A stretch of DNA of 43,375 nucleotides from positions 1 to 43,375 of the forward strand of contig CALEYP010000009.1 in the NCBI GenBank assembly GCA_937924895.1, in the 5' to 3' direction. Below the pieces are notes generated by a model. It did not search any database. It saw only the letters and a list, made by a program, of their open reading frames with translations, and had not been told where the DNA came from. The translations under genes were made by a program, and so were the position numbers. The DNA is from an uncultured Alphaproteobacteria bacterium. GTDB taxonomy: Bacteria; Pseudomonadota; Alphaproteobacteria; Puniceispirillales; Puniceispirillaceae. Positions 8,367-16,735 of this stretch are shown piece after piece. How positions within the stretch are numbered: position 1 is the stretch's first letter; every line of letters begins with the position of its first letter.

Positions 8367-10655
8367 ATGCTGTCAAAAGAGTTAGAGCACACCATTACAA
8401 GAGCTATGGCATTGGCGAGCGAGCATGCGCATGAATTTGCAACGCTCGAACATTTGCTCGTCTCGCTTCTCGATGACCCAGATGCCAAAGAGGTCTTGCT
8501 AGGCTGTCAGGTTGACATTGAAAAATTACGTGAGTTGCTCATCTCTCATATTGAAGATGAATTGACCAGCATCATCAGCGCTGATCCCTCAAATAATGAA
8601 GTTCAGCCAACTGCTGGGTTTCAAAGAGTGGTGCAGCGCGCCATCATTCATACCCAATCCTCAGGCCGCGGCTTTGCAACAGGGGCAAATGTGTTGGTTG
8701 CGCTCTTCTCTGAAAGAGATAGCCATGCCGTCTTCTTCTTGAAATCGCTTGATATGTCACGTCTTGAAGCCGTGAGCTTTATTAGTCATGGGCAGGGGCA
8801 GTCACCGCAAGGTGCCTCTGATAATGAGGCTGCCGAAGAGGGCGCAGAATCAGGTGGGGCAGACGCCTTATCAAAATATGCAGTGAACCTATTGGAAAAG
8901 GCAGCGCAGAATAAAATTGATCCCCTGATTGGCCGTGAGGCAGAGGTTGATAGAACGGTGCAAATCCTATGCCGCCGGTCAAAGAATAACCCGCTTTATG
9001 TCGGCGACCCAGGGGTTGGTAAAACAGCCATTGCCGAAGGCTTGGCACTCCGTATCCATGAAGGACAGGTGCCAGATGCCTTAAAGGACGCAGAGATTTA
9101 TGCGCTTGATATGGGACAACTTTTGGCTGGCACGCGCTATCGTGGCGATTTTGAAGAACGCCTCAAGGCCGTGATGAAGCAAGTTGAAGATAATGACCAG
9201 GCTATCTTATTCATCGATGAAATTCATACAATCATCGGAGCAGGTGCCACATCAGGCGGGGCGATGGATGCCTCAAATCTATTAAAACCAGCCTTGCAAG
9301 ATGGTAGCCTGCGTTGCATTGGGTCTACCACTTACAAGGAATATCGCGGCTATTTTGAAAAAGACCGCGCGTTGGTCCGACGCTTCCAAAAAATTGATGT
9401 GGCAGAGCCGTCAGTGCCTGATACCATCAAGATTTTGAATGGTGTGAAATCACGCTATGAAGCGCATCACGGTGTCAAATTCACATCAGCAGCTATCAAA
9501 ACAGCGGTTGAGCTTGCGGCCCGCTATATCAATGACAGAAAGCTGCCTGATAAGGCGTTTGATGTGATTGATGAGACAGCGGCCGCGCAGAATTTGGTTG
9601 CCCCCTCACGACGCAAACAACAAATTGGTCAAAAAGAAGTGGAAGCCACTATCGCGACAATGGCGCGTATCCCATCGAAGCATGTGAGCCGTGATGATAA
9701 GCAAGCACTAGCCAATCTTGAGACAGATTTAAAACGCATGGTGTTTGGTCAAGATCAGGCTATCACGGCCTTGGCGTCATCTATTAAATTATCACGCGCT
9801 GGTTTGCGTGAACCAGAAAAGCCAATTGGCAATTATCTCTTCTCTGGTCCAACAGGCGTCGGTAAGACAGAGGTGGCAAAGCAATTATCTGAAATACTCG
9901 GAATTGAGCTTATTCGCTTTGATATGTCTGAATATATGGAACGCCATACGGTGTCGCGCTTGATTGGCGCGCCTCCTGGTTATGTTGGGTTTGACCAAGG
10001 CGGCTTGTTAACAGATGCGATTGATCAGAACCCGCATGCGGTGTTGCTGTTGGATGAGATTGAAAAGGCCCATCCTGACTTGTTCAATATCCTGCTGCAG
10101 GTCATGGATCATGGCCGATTGACAGATTCCAATGGGAAATCAGTTGATTTCAGAAATGTAATCTTAATCATGACAACCAATGCTGGCGCGGCAGAAATGT
10201 CAAAGCAAGCCATTGGTTTTGGGCGCGGCAATAAGGTTGATGCCGACCAAGAAGCGATTGAACGCGGCTTCTCACCAGAATTCCGTAATCGTCTTGATGC
10301 CATCATCCCCTTTGGGGCGTTGCCATCTGACGTGGTGCGCATGGTCGTTGATAAATTCATCATGCAGCTTGAAATGCAGCTTGCTGATCGCTCTGTAGAG
10401 ATTGAGCTATCTGTGAAGGCGCGAGAGTGGCTGGCAGACAAGGGCTATGACGCGGCCTATGGCGCGCGTCCTTTGTCCCGTGTTGTCCAAGAACATATCA
10501 AGAAGCCATTAGCAGAATTAATGCTATTTGGTGATTTGGTAAATGGCGGCTTAGCCAAAATTGACCTAAAAGGTGATGCGCTTACCGTGAAAGCGGTCGC
10601 GTCAGCTGGCAGTGGAAAACAAAAGACGGCAAAGGCTGAAAAGGCAAAATCCTAA
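8367..10655 (+). CDS. clpA: Clp protease ATP-binding subunit ClpA
   Basis: A hexameric AAA+ unfoldase that feeds substrates to ClpP. The 762-residue protein has a ClpS-binding N domain (1-140), Walker A motifs GDPGVGKT at 213-220 and GPTGVGKT near 494, and the IGF tripeptide at 616-618. That loop is the ClpP-docking element, so the protein should work as a protease partner. There is no ClpB-type middle coiled coil. The tail is rich in Lys and Ala. An aagga site lies ten bases before the ATG. clpP is not in the window. The stop codon overlaps the stop of the convergent FemAB-like gene within CTAA at 10652-10655. Confidence 0.97.
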   Translation: MLSKELEHTITRAMALASEHAHEFATLEHLLVSLLDDPDAKEVLLGCQVDIEKLRELLISHIEDELTSIISADPSNNEVQPTAGFQRVVQRAIIHTQSSGRGFATGANVLVALFSERDSHAVFFLKSLDMSRLEAVSFISHGQGQSPQGASDNEAAEEGAESGGADALSKYAVNLLEKAAQNKIDPLIGREAEVDRTVQILCRRSKNNPLYVGDPGVGKTAIAEGLALRIHEGQVPDALKDAEIYALDMGQLLAGTRYRGDFEERLKAVMKQVEDNDQAILFIDEIHTIIGAGATSGGAMDASNLLKPALQDGSLRCIGSTTYKEYRGYFEKDRALVRRFQKIDVAEPSVPDTIKILNGVKSRYEAHHGVKFTSAAIKTAVELAARYINDRKLPDKAFDVIDETAAAQNLVAPSRRKQQIGQKEVEATIATMARIPSKHVSRDDKQALANLETDLKRMVFGQDQAITALASSIKLSRAGLREPEKPIGNYLFSGPTGVGKTEVAKQLSEILGIELIRFDMSEYMERHTVSRLIGAPPGYVGFDQGGLLTDAIDQNPHAVLLLDEIEKAHPDLFNILLQVMDHGRLTDSNGKSVDFRNVILIMTTNAGAAEMSKQAIGFGRGNKVDADQEAIERGFSPEFRNRLDAIIPFGALPSDVVRMVVDKFIMQLEMQLADRSVEIELSVKAREWLADKGYDAAYGARPLSRVVQEHIKKPLAELMLFGDLVNGGLAKIDLKGDALTVKAVASAGSGKQKTAKAEKAKS

Positions 10656-11785
10656 TCAGCTTGGCGGAAGGGGCTTAAGGTTGCGATCTCTTGGGCCTCT
10701 TCTTCAACCGCGCGATTTTCCATCTCACAAAAGCGCTTGACGGCATCAGCAAACCCGTCATGTTGAATGTAGTGAGCTGAATAGGTGATTTGCGGCAGGT
10801 AGCCACGTTGTACCTTGTGCATGCCTTGTGCGCCTGCCTCAACGCGGCCACGCCCTGTTTCAATCGCAAATTCAATGGCTTGGTAATAACAGGTCTCAAA
10901 GTGCAAATTCGGAAGCTCAAGCGCGCATCCCCAATTGCGACCATAGAGGCAATCGGGGCTCATCAGGTTTAATGCGCCAGCTATAATTTCGCCGTCATAT
11001 TCTGCCATCACGAGGAGGATGTCATCGGCCATTGTTGCACCTATCTGGTCAAAGAAAGCCCGTGTGAGATAGGCGCCGCCCCATTTTTTATCAATCGTTG
11101 CGAGATAGAAATGGTAGAATTTGTCCCAATGGGCGGGGATAATATCTGCGCCTGTTAAGCGATGAAATTTTACCCCTCTTGTTATTAGGCTCTGTCGTTC
11201 TTTGCGAATATTTTTGCGCTTGCGAGAGGCAAATTGACTTAGAAACTCGTCAAAATCCTTATAGTTCTGATTGTGCCAGTGGAATTGGACATTTTTGCGA
11301 ATAATCCATCCAGCTTGTTCAAAAGCCGCGCGGTCCTCATCCGTAATGAAATTCACATGCGCCGAAGAGAGTGATAATTTATCAACTAAGCCTTTGGTGC
11401 CATGAATGAGCGCTTGTGTAGCCTCGCTATTATCAGCCCCTGTTAATAGCCGCGGCCCTGGCACAGGGGTGAAGGGTACAGCGCCCACCAATTTGGGATA
11501 ATATTGGCCGCCTGCGCGTTCAAATCCGTGCGCCCAACTATGGTCAAACACATATTCGCCATAGGAGTGATGTTTGAGATAAGAAGGCAGGGCCCCACAA
11601 AGAGTGTCAGTCTCATCAAAAAGTGCCAAATGGAGGCTGTCCCACCCGGTGCCTTCTCCAACTGAGCCACTAGTTTCAAGCGCGGCAAGGAAGCTATGAC
11701 GCAAAAAGGGGTTTCGGTCAGGGATTAATCTGTTCCACTCAGCTTCTGCAATGTCAGAGATATGTTGTATGGGCTTTAAATGCAT
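10652..11785 (-). CDS. FemAB-like / DUF482 GNAT-fold acyltransferase
   Basis: A 377-residue member of the DUF482 family, often annotated as peptidoglycan-biosynthesis or GNAT N-acetyltransferase. Features seen are the early PFLRHSFLAALE segment, the basic SRKRKNIRKERQ stretch in mid-protein, and the C-terminal FETCYYQAIEFAIE and EAGAQGMHKVQRGY motifs that recur in this family. It resembles FemAB aminoacyltransferases in fold, but to my knowledge its substrate is unproven. The gene is downstream of the RidA gene on the same strand with a strong hairpin between them, so it may be expressed at a lower level or separately. The clpA/DUF482/RidA neighbourhood is common in alphaproteobacteria. Confidence 0.85.
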   Translation of the reverse strand: MHLKPIQHISDIAEAEWNRLIPDRNPFLRHSFLAALETSGSVGEGTGWDSLHLALFDETDTLCGALPSYLKHHSYGEYVFDHSWAHGFERAGGQYYPKLVGAVPFTPVPGPRLLTGADNSEATQALIHGTKGLVDKLSLSSAHVNFITDEDRAAFEQAGWIIRKNVQFHWHNQNYKDFDEFLSQFASRKRKNIRKERQSLITRGVKFHRLTGADIIPAHWDKFYHFYLATIDKKWGGAYLTRAFFDQIGATMADDILLVMAEYDGEIIAGALNLMSPDCLYGRNWGCALELPNLHFETCYYQAIEFAIETGRGRVEAGAQGMHKVQRGYLPQITYSAHYIQHDGFADAVKRFCEMENRAVEEEAQEIATLSPFRQAD

Positions 11786-11803
11786 AAAAAGAGCGGTAAA
11801 ATC

Positions 11804-11841
11804 AAAAGGGTAACAGTCCTGATATGGCGCTGTTACCCTTT
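11804..11841 (-). terminator. Intrinsic terminator between the RidA and FemAB-like genes
   Basis: A perfect 12-bp stem AAAGGGTAACAG / CTGTTACCCTTT (11805-11816 with 11830-11841) closes a 13-base loop. Reading leftward, the stem is followed by TTTTGATTTT. It lies 21 bases past the RidA stop and so should end that transcript. Confidence 0.8.
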
Positions 11842-11862
11842 ATTTCAAGCAGTGACTTATTG

Positions 11863-12324
11863 TTATTTTAGCTCAATGACAGCTTCAATTTCAACGCAGG
11901 TGCCACGTGGGAGGGCATTGGTACCAACTGCAAATCGGGCATGTTGACCGGCCTCTCCGAAAATATCTGCCATTAAGTCAGAGGCGCCATTAATCACCTC
12001 AGGGTGGCTGGTGAAGTCATCAGCACAGGCCACAAACCCGCCGAGCTTTATAATACGTGCGATCTTGGACAAATCACCGCCGCACGCAGCCTTGGCTTGT
12101 GCTAGGATATTAATGCCACAAATGCGGGCTTGTGCTGCGGCATCTGCAACTGAGATATCAGTGCCAACTTTGCCTGTCATAGTCAGAGCGCCATCAACAA
12201 GCGGCAATTGGCCAGAGATAAAAACTAAATTACCTGTGACCACATAAGGGACATAATTGGCCGCTGGGGCAGGGGCGTCTGGTAGCGTAATGCCAAGTTC
12301 GGCAAGGCGAGCATCAAGTGACAT
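11863..12324 (-). CDS. RidA (YjgF/YER057c/UK114) family protein
   Basis: A 153-residue member of the longer RidA subgroup. Canonical RidA hydrolyses reactive enamine/imine intermediates released by PLP enzymes. Seen here are the YVVTGNLVFISGQLP strand-turn near the N-terminus and the PRGTCVEIEAV segment near the C-terminus. The segment keeps the conserved Arg and Glu region used for substrate carboxylate binding in active RidA. The start codon at 12324 follows aaaggacccttcatt. It is transcribed toward the FemAB-like gene but separated from it by a terminator hairpin. Whether this subgroup has deaminase activity cannot be told from sequence alone. Confidence 0.9.
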   Translation of the reverse strand: MSLDARLAELGITLPDAPAPAANYVPYVVTGNLVFISGQLPLVDGALTMTGKVGTDISVADAAAQARICGINILAQAKAACGGDLSKIARIIKLGGFVACADDFTSHPEVINGASDLMADIFGEAGQHARFAVGTNALPRGTCVEIEAVIELK

Positions 12325-12376
12325 AATGAAGGGTCCTTTCCCATAAGAATCAAATTATCAGCTGGCATAATACCAT

Positions 12377-12410
12377 AAAAAAAGAGCCCCTAATATCCAT
12401 CAGAGGCTCT
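12377..12410 (-). terminator. Intrinsic terminator of nrdJ
   Basis: On the minus strand AGAGCC (12405-12410) pairs with GGCTCT (12383-12388) around a 16-base loop, and a run of seven T follows (12377-12383). It is 26 bases beyond the nrdJ stop and upstream of the RidA start. Confidence 0.75.
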
Positions 12411-12435
12411 GATTTATGCTTTTTCAGTCTGAGGC

Positions 12436-15400
12436 TTAGCTACAGCCTGTTGTTGAGCCACATGTGTTACATTTCAAGCATGTACCATTACGCACAAGTG
12501 TGAAATTTTGACATTCTGGGCAACTTTCACCCTCATAGCCTTGCATCTTAGCTTGTTGCACCTGATCCGACTTACTGCTTGTTGGGGCAGCTGTCATTGT
12601 CTGTGTTGTGACCGTTGGCGATGCCTCTGATGTCACAGATGGGGCAATAGTTGTGGTCGCTTCAGCTGTTTCTGCAAGCGCGGTGGCTGTGTTGCTGTTT
12701 GAGTAAACAACGAGCCCTTGCTTACGGATAAAGCCGCGGCTTGTTACCTTATTCAGCAGCTCAGACTGGGCTTCACCTGTGCCTGTGGCGCTGGTGTCTA
12801 GGTCATCTTTTGACACATGTCCCAAATCATGGCGGTCGAGATAAGATACGGCCAATTCACGGAAGGTGTAATCCAAGATTGATGTTGCCATCTTAATGGC
12901 ATCATTACCCTGAACAATACCTTGTGGCTCAAAGCGTGTGAATGTGAAGGCTTCCACATATTCTTCGAGCGGCACACCATATTGCAGGCCGATAGAGACA
13001 GCGATGGCAAAGTTATTCATCAATGAGCGGAAAGCTGCGCCTTCTTTATGCATATCGATGAAAATCTCACCAAGACGGCCATCTTCATATTCGCCCGTGC
13101 GGAGGTAGACCTTATGACCGCCAACAATTGCCTTTTGTGTGTAGCCCTTACGACGATGTGGTAGTTTCTCACGTTCTGTTTGGGCGATGACACGCTCAAC
13201 AATCTTTTCAACCACTTGCGGAACTGCAGCAGCTTGTGGTGTTGCCACCAAATCTGCCACTGTATCCTCGTCATCATCGTCTTCAACAAGCGCTGATGAG
13301 AGCGGCTGGCTGAGTTTTGAGCCATCACGGTAGAGAGCATTTGCCTTCAAACCAAGGCGCCAAGACAACATATACGCTTCACCACATTCAGTGACAGACG
13401 CACTATTTGGCATGTTGATTGTCTTTGAAATAGCACCGGAGATGAAAGGCTGTGAAGCCGCCATCATGGTGATATGGCTATCAACAGACAAGAAGCGCTT
13501 GCCGATACGACCACAGACATTGGCACAATCAAAGATTGGATAATGTTCATCCTTCAGGTGTGGTGCCCCTTCCAGTGTCATGGCACCACAAACATGGATA
13601 TTTGCTGCTTCGATTTCTTCTTTGCTGAAGCCAAGAGCTTCTAGCATGTTGAAGTTGAAATCATTTAGCTGTTCATCGCTGAAGCCGAGAGTGTCACGAC
13701 AGAACTCATCACCTAATGTGAAACGGTTGAACACAAATTTCACATCAAAGGCGTTCTCAAGTGCTTTGGCAACCACATCAAGTTGCTTGTCGCCAAATCC
13801 TTTATCACGCAAGGCGTTGATTGAAACAGCTTGGCATTTCTCAAGATTGCCATGACCGACTGCATAGCGTGTGATGTCTTCGATCTGATCGGCATCATAG
13901 CCGAGACGTGTGAGCGCCTCTGGTACAACGCGGTTGATGATTTTGAAGTAACCACCGCCGGCCAATTTCTTGAACTTCACGATAGCAAAGTCAGGCTCAA
14001 TCCCGGTTGTATCACAATCCATAACAAGGCCGATGGTCCCTGTTGGTGCAATCACGGTTGATTGTGCGTTACGATAACCATGTGCCTCACCCAATGACAG
14101 GGCATCATCCCATGCGGCCTTTGCGGCTTCAACAATGCCAGCTTCTGGGCAATTATCGGCATCTAGTGGCACCGGCAGAACAGACAGACCTTCATAGCCT
14201 GTTTTTTCTGAATGCGCGGCTCTGCGATGGTTGCGCATGACGCGAAGCATATTATCGGCATTTTCCTCATAGCGAGGGAACGCGCCAATCTCAGACGCAA
14301 TCTCTGCTGACGTCGCATAAGACCGGCCTGTCATCACAGCTGTGATAGCACCGCAAAGGGCACGTCCTTCATCTGAGTCATAAGAATAGCCAGATGCCAT
14401 GAGCAGACCGCCAATATTGGCAAAGCCGAGGCCCAATGTCCGGTAATCATATGACCCTTGCGCGATCTCACGTGATGGGAATTGCGCCATCATCACTGAG
14501 ATTTCTAGTGCTAATGTCCACAAACGAACCGCATGTTCAAAGGTTTCGATATCAAATGAGCCATCTTCATGTCTGAACTGCATTAGGTTCAATGACGCCA
14601 AGTTACAGGCTGTATCGTCAAGGAACATATATTCAGAGCACGGGTTTGACGCATTAATTCGTCCACCTGCTGGGCAAGTATGCCACTCATTAATCGTAGT
14701 GTCATATTGCAAGCCTGGGTCAGCGCAGGCCCACGCGGCATGGGCAATTTTTTCCCATAGCTCTGAGGCATTGACACGCTTTGCGACTTTACCATCGATA
14801 CGCTTGATCAACTCCCAATCGCCGCCATTATTCACGGCATTCAAGAAGTCATTCGTCACGCGGACAGAGTTATTTGAGTTTTGACCTGCGACTGTGAGAT
14901 AGGCTTCTGAATCCCAGTCAGTGTCATAGGTTTTGAACTCAATCTCTGTATAGCCTTGCTCAGCAAACTGAATCACGCGCTGGATATAATTTTCTGGCAC
15001 CATATCACGGCGAGCAGCAAGAATAGCCTTCTTCAGCTCTTTATTTTCGCGCGGATTGAAGCGGCTGTCATCATCTGAAGATGTGCAAGCGCTCATCACT
15101 TCATTCATATGCTTTTGCGTGATTTTTGAACCTGCAACAAGGGCGGCAACCTTTTGCTCCTCAACCACTTTCCAATCGATATATTCTTCAATATCTGGAT
15201 GGTCGATATCAACAGTTACCATCTTAGCCGCACGTCTTGTTGTGCCGCCTGATTTGATAGCGCCAGCGGCTCTGTCACCAATTTTCAAGAAGCTCATCAA
15301 GCCAGATGACCGGCCACCACCAGAGAGGCTTTCACCAGACCCGCGCAAGCGTGAGAAGTTTGACCCTGTGCCAGACCCATATTTAAAGAGACGGGCTTCA

Positions 15401-16059
15401 CGAACCCAGAGGTCCATAATGCCGCCGTCATTCACGAGGTCGTCGTCTACAGATTGGATAAAGCAAGCATGTGGCTGTGGGTGCTCATAAGATGACTTTG
15501 AGCGCACCATCTTGCCTGTTTGGAAATCAACATAATGGTGACCCTGTGACGGACCATCAATGCCATAGGCCCAGTTCAGGCCTGTGTTAAACCATTGTGG
15601 TGAGTTTGGTGCTGCCATTTGCAAGGCAAGCATCGCGCACATTTCATCATAATAAGTCCGCGCATCGTCTTCAGAGCTGAAATATCCACCTTTCCAGCCC
15701 CAATAAGTCCACGTGCCCGCTAGGCGGTGATAAACTTGCTTTGCTGATGTTTCGCCGCCAAAACGCTCATCTTCTGGGAGCTTTTTTAGCGCTTTGTCAT
15801 CTGCTTTTGAGCGCCATAGCCAAGATGGTACATCATGTTCTTCGACTTTCACGAGCGCAGCAGGAACGCCGGCTTTACGGAAATATTTTTGCGCTAGGAT
15901 ATCGGCAGCCACCTGCGAGAATTGCTCGGGGACTTCAATATTCTCTGCGCGGAACACAATTGTGCCGTCAGGATTTTTAATTTCACTCGTCGCAGAGCGA
16001 AACGCAATAGAAGAAAAGGGGTCCCGACCTTTCTCTGTGTGCCGTCTTTCGAAACGCAT
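12436..16059 (-). CDS. nrdJ: Vitamin B12-dependent (class II) ribonucleoside-diphosphate reductase NrdJ
   Basis: Makes deoxyribonucleotides using an adenosylcobalamin-derived radical, so it works with or without oxygen. The 1207-residue length and the start MRFERRHTEKG are usual for alphaproteobacterial NrdJ. The active-site triad Asn-x-Cys-x-Glu is at 472-476 (NPCSE). GSGTGSNFSRLRGSGESLSGG in the N-terminal third belongs to the substrate/allosteric region. A Thr/Ala-rich linker precedes a C-terminal zinc-ribbon-like tail with CPEC and CLKCNTC, ending CGSTTGCS, which supplies the redox cysteines. A gaggtac site lies just before the ATG at 16059. The upstream region has paired NrdR-like boxes and DnaA boxes, listed separately. 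Whether it is the cell's only reductase cannot be seen here. Confidence 0.97.
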   Translation of the reverse strand: MRFERRHTEKGRDPFSSIAFRSATSEIKNPDGTIVFRAENIEVPEQFSQVAADILAQKYFRKAGVPAALVKVEEHDVPSWLWRSKADDKALKKLPEDERFGGETSAKQVYHRLAGTWTYWGWKGGYFSSEDDARTYYDEMCAMLALQMAAPNSPQWFNTGLNWAYGIDGPSQGHHYVDFQTGKMVRSKSSYEHPQPHACFIQSVDDDLVNDGGIMDLWVREARLFKYGSGTGSNFSRLRGSGESLSGGGRSSGLMSFLKIGDRAAGAIKSGGTTRRAAKMVTVDIDHPDIEEYIDWKVVEEQKVAALVAGSKITQKHMNEVMSACTSSDDDSRFNPRENKELKKAILAARRDMVPENYIQRVIQFAEQGYTEIEFKTYDTDWDSEAYLTVAGQNSNNSVRVTNDFLNAVNNGGDWELIKRIDGKVAKRVNASELWEKIAHAAWACADPGLQYDTTINEWHTCPAGGRINASNPCSEYMFLDDTACNLASLNLMQFRHEDGSFDIETFEHAVRLWTLALEISVMMAQFPSREIAQGSYDYRTLGLGFANIGGLLMASGYSYDSDEGRALCGAITAVMTGRSYATSAEIASEIGAFPRYEENADNMLRVMRNHRRAAHSEKTGYEGLSVLPVPLDADNCPEAGIVEAAKAAWDDALSLGEAHGYRNAQSTVIAPTGTIGLVMDCDTTGIEPDFAIVKFKKLAGGGYFKIINRVVPEALTRLGYDADQIEDITRYAVGHGNLEKCQAVSINALRDKGFGDKQLDVVAKALENAFDVKFVFNRFTLGDEFCRDTLGFSDEQLNDFNFNMLEALGFSKEEIEAANIHVCGAMTLEGAPHLKDEHYPIFDCANVCGRIGKRFLSVDSHITMMAASQPFISGAISKTINMPNSASVTECGEAYMLSWRLGLKANALYRDGSKLSQPLSSALVEDDDDEDTVADLVATPQAAAVPQVVEKIVERVIAQTEREKLPHRRKGYTQKAIVGGHKVYLRTGEYEDGRLGEIFIDMHKEGAAFRSLMNNFAIAVSIGLQYGVPLEEYVEAFTFTRFEPQGIVQGNDAIKMATSILDYTFRELAVSYLDRHDLGHVSKDDLDTSATGTGEAQSELLNKVTSRGFIRKQGLVVYSNSNTATALAETAEATTTIAPSVTSEASPTVTTQTMTAAPTSSKSDQVQQAKMQGYEGESCPECQNFTLVRNGTCLKCNTCGSTTGCS

Positions 16060-16068
16060 TTTGTACCT

Positions 16069-16077
16069 CGTGGATAA
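16069..16077 (-). promoter_or_regulatory. Near-consensus DnaA box at the nrdJ ribosome-binding region
   Basis: On the minus strand the sequence is TTATCCACG, one mismatch from the TTATCCACA consensus. It runs straight into the gagg ribosome-binding site of nrdJ. Confidence 0.5.
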
Positions 16078-16123
16078 ACTTCAAAGAAACCAGTAATTTT
16101 CGATGCTTAGCTACCATTGTTCA

Positions 16124-16132
16124 TGTGGATAA
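16124..16132 (-). promoter_or_regulatory. Perfect DnaA box upstream of nrdJ
   Basis: TTATCCACA on the minus strand matches the strong DnaA consensus at all nine positions. It directly abuts the first NrdR-like palindrome (16133-16148) and lies 65 bases upstream of the nrdJ start. DnaA control of a ribonucleotide reductase operon is known for E. coli nrdAB, so a regulatory role is plausible. Confidence 0.65.
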
Positions 16133-16148
16133 CCACTAGATATAGTAG
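16133..16148. promoter_or_regulatory. NrdR box 1
   Basis: The 16-mer ccactagatatagtag contains CTAGATATAG, which fits the conserved core CwAnATnTwG of the NrdR box (consensus acaCwAtATaTwGtgt). NrdR is the zinc-finger/ATP-cone repressor of ribonucleotide reductase genes. It lies about 75-90 bases upstream of nrdJ. Confidence 0.75.
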
Positions 16149-16163
16149 CAGCGGAATTTTAGG

Positions 16164-16179
16164 CTACATGATATGGTGG
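16164..16179. promoter_or_regulatory. NrdR box 2
   Basis: The 16-mer ctacatgatatggtgg matches the NrdR core with two mismatches. It starts exactly 31 bp after box 1, leaving 15 bp between them. Paired NrdR boxes on the same helical face, about three turns apart, are the usual arrangement. Confidence 0.65.
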
Positions 16180-16206
16180 GGGTTGGCAAATATCTTTGCC
16201 CTATTT

Positions 16207-16238
16207 TTGACAAATTTTTTTACTTTTTTTGATTGACA
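16207..16238 (+). promoter_or_regulatory. Candidate promoter elements for the NDUFA12 gene
   Basis: Two TTGACA hexamers lie at 16207-16212 and 16233-16238 in a T-rich stretch, both upstream of the rightward NDUFA12 gene. No good -10 hexamer sits at the right distance from either, so I cannot say which is used. Confidence 0.3.
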
Positions 16239-16343
16239 TAAGCAGGCTGTGGATTTGCGTCTATGGGCGGCTTGCGTGTCTTGCTTTTCAGCTTGTTTGG
16301 CAGTAAAACAAGGGTCACTGACAAGATATACTGTGAGAGTGTT

Positions 16344-16697
16344 ATGAAGCTTATTTCAGAAATGTTCATCAAGATGACAGCGGCAAAAGTGGGCGAAGAT
16401 GCTTTTGGCAATCGTTATTTTGAAAAGAAGAAAGCTGGCTCAAATGGCCGTGCGAAGCGCTTTGTGCTTTATAATGGCCGGGTTGAGGCATCAAAAGTGC
16501 CGGCTGATTGGCATGGCTGGCTTCACTACACAGAACAGACTCCTCCACCAGCAGGTGGATACCAGAAGGCAGAGTGGCAGACAGAACATTTGCCAAACCT
16601 CACAGGTACACAATATGCCCATAAGCCGAAAGGCCATGTATTAAAGGGCGGTAAACGCGCTGTCACAACAGGTGATTATGAGGCTTGGACTCCCTAA
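16344..16697 (+). CDS. NDUFA12-family (17.2 kDa) NADH:ubiquinone oxidoreductase accessory subunit
   Basis: A 117-residue homologue of the mitochondrial complex I accessory subunit NDUFA12 (B17.2), found in alphaproteobacterial NDH-1. The signature KVGEDAFGNRYFE near residue 20, RFVLYNG, and the WHGWLHYTEQTPP segment are clear. The ATG at 16344 puts the start where the family begins; the longer frame from 16263 adds residues with no family match. It lies apart from the main nuo operon, as is usual in this class. It heads a rightward run with the MlaD-like and DUF2155 genes. Its role in complex I assembly or stability is inferred from the family. Confidence 0.9.
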   Translation: MKLISEMFIKMTAAKVGEDAFGNRYFEKKKAGSNGRAKRFVLYNGRVEASKVPADWHGWLHYTEQTPPPAGGYQKAEWQTEHLPNLTGTQYAHKPKGHVLKGGKRAVTTGDYEAWTP

Positions 16698-16735
16698 AGC
16701 TGGGGGCAGTGTAAGGTGAAGCGAGCGAGGTCACG

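Noticed and set aside
16060..16240. Possible chromosomal origin: DnaA boxes beside an AT-rich stretch
   Set aside because: Only one perfect and one near-perfect box are present, and no dnaA, hemE, gidA or parAB genes are nearby. A regulatory role for nrdJ fits better.
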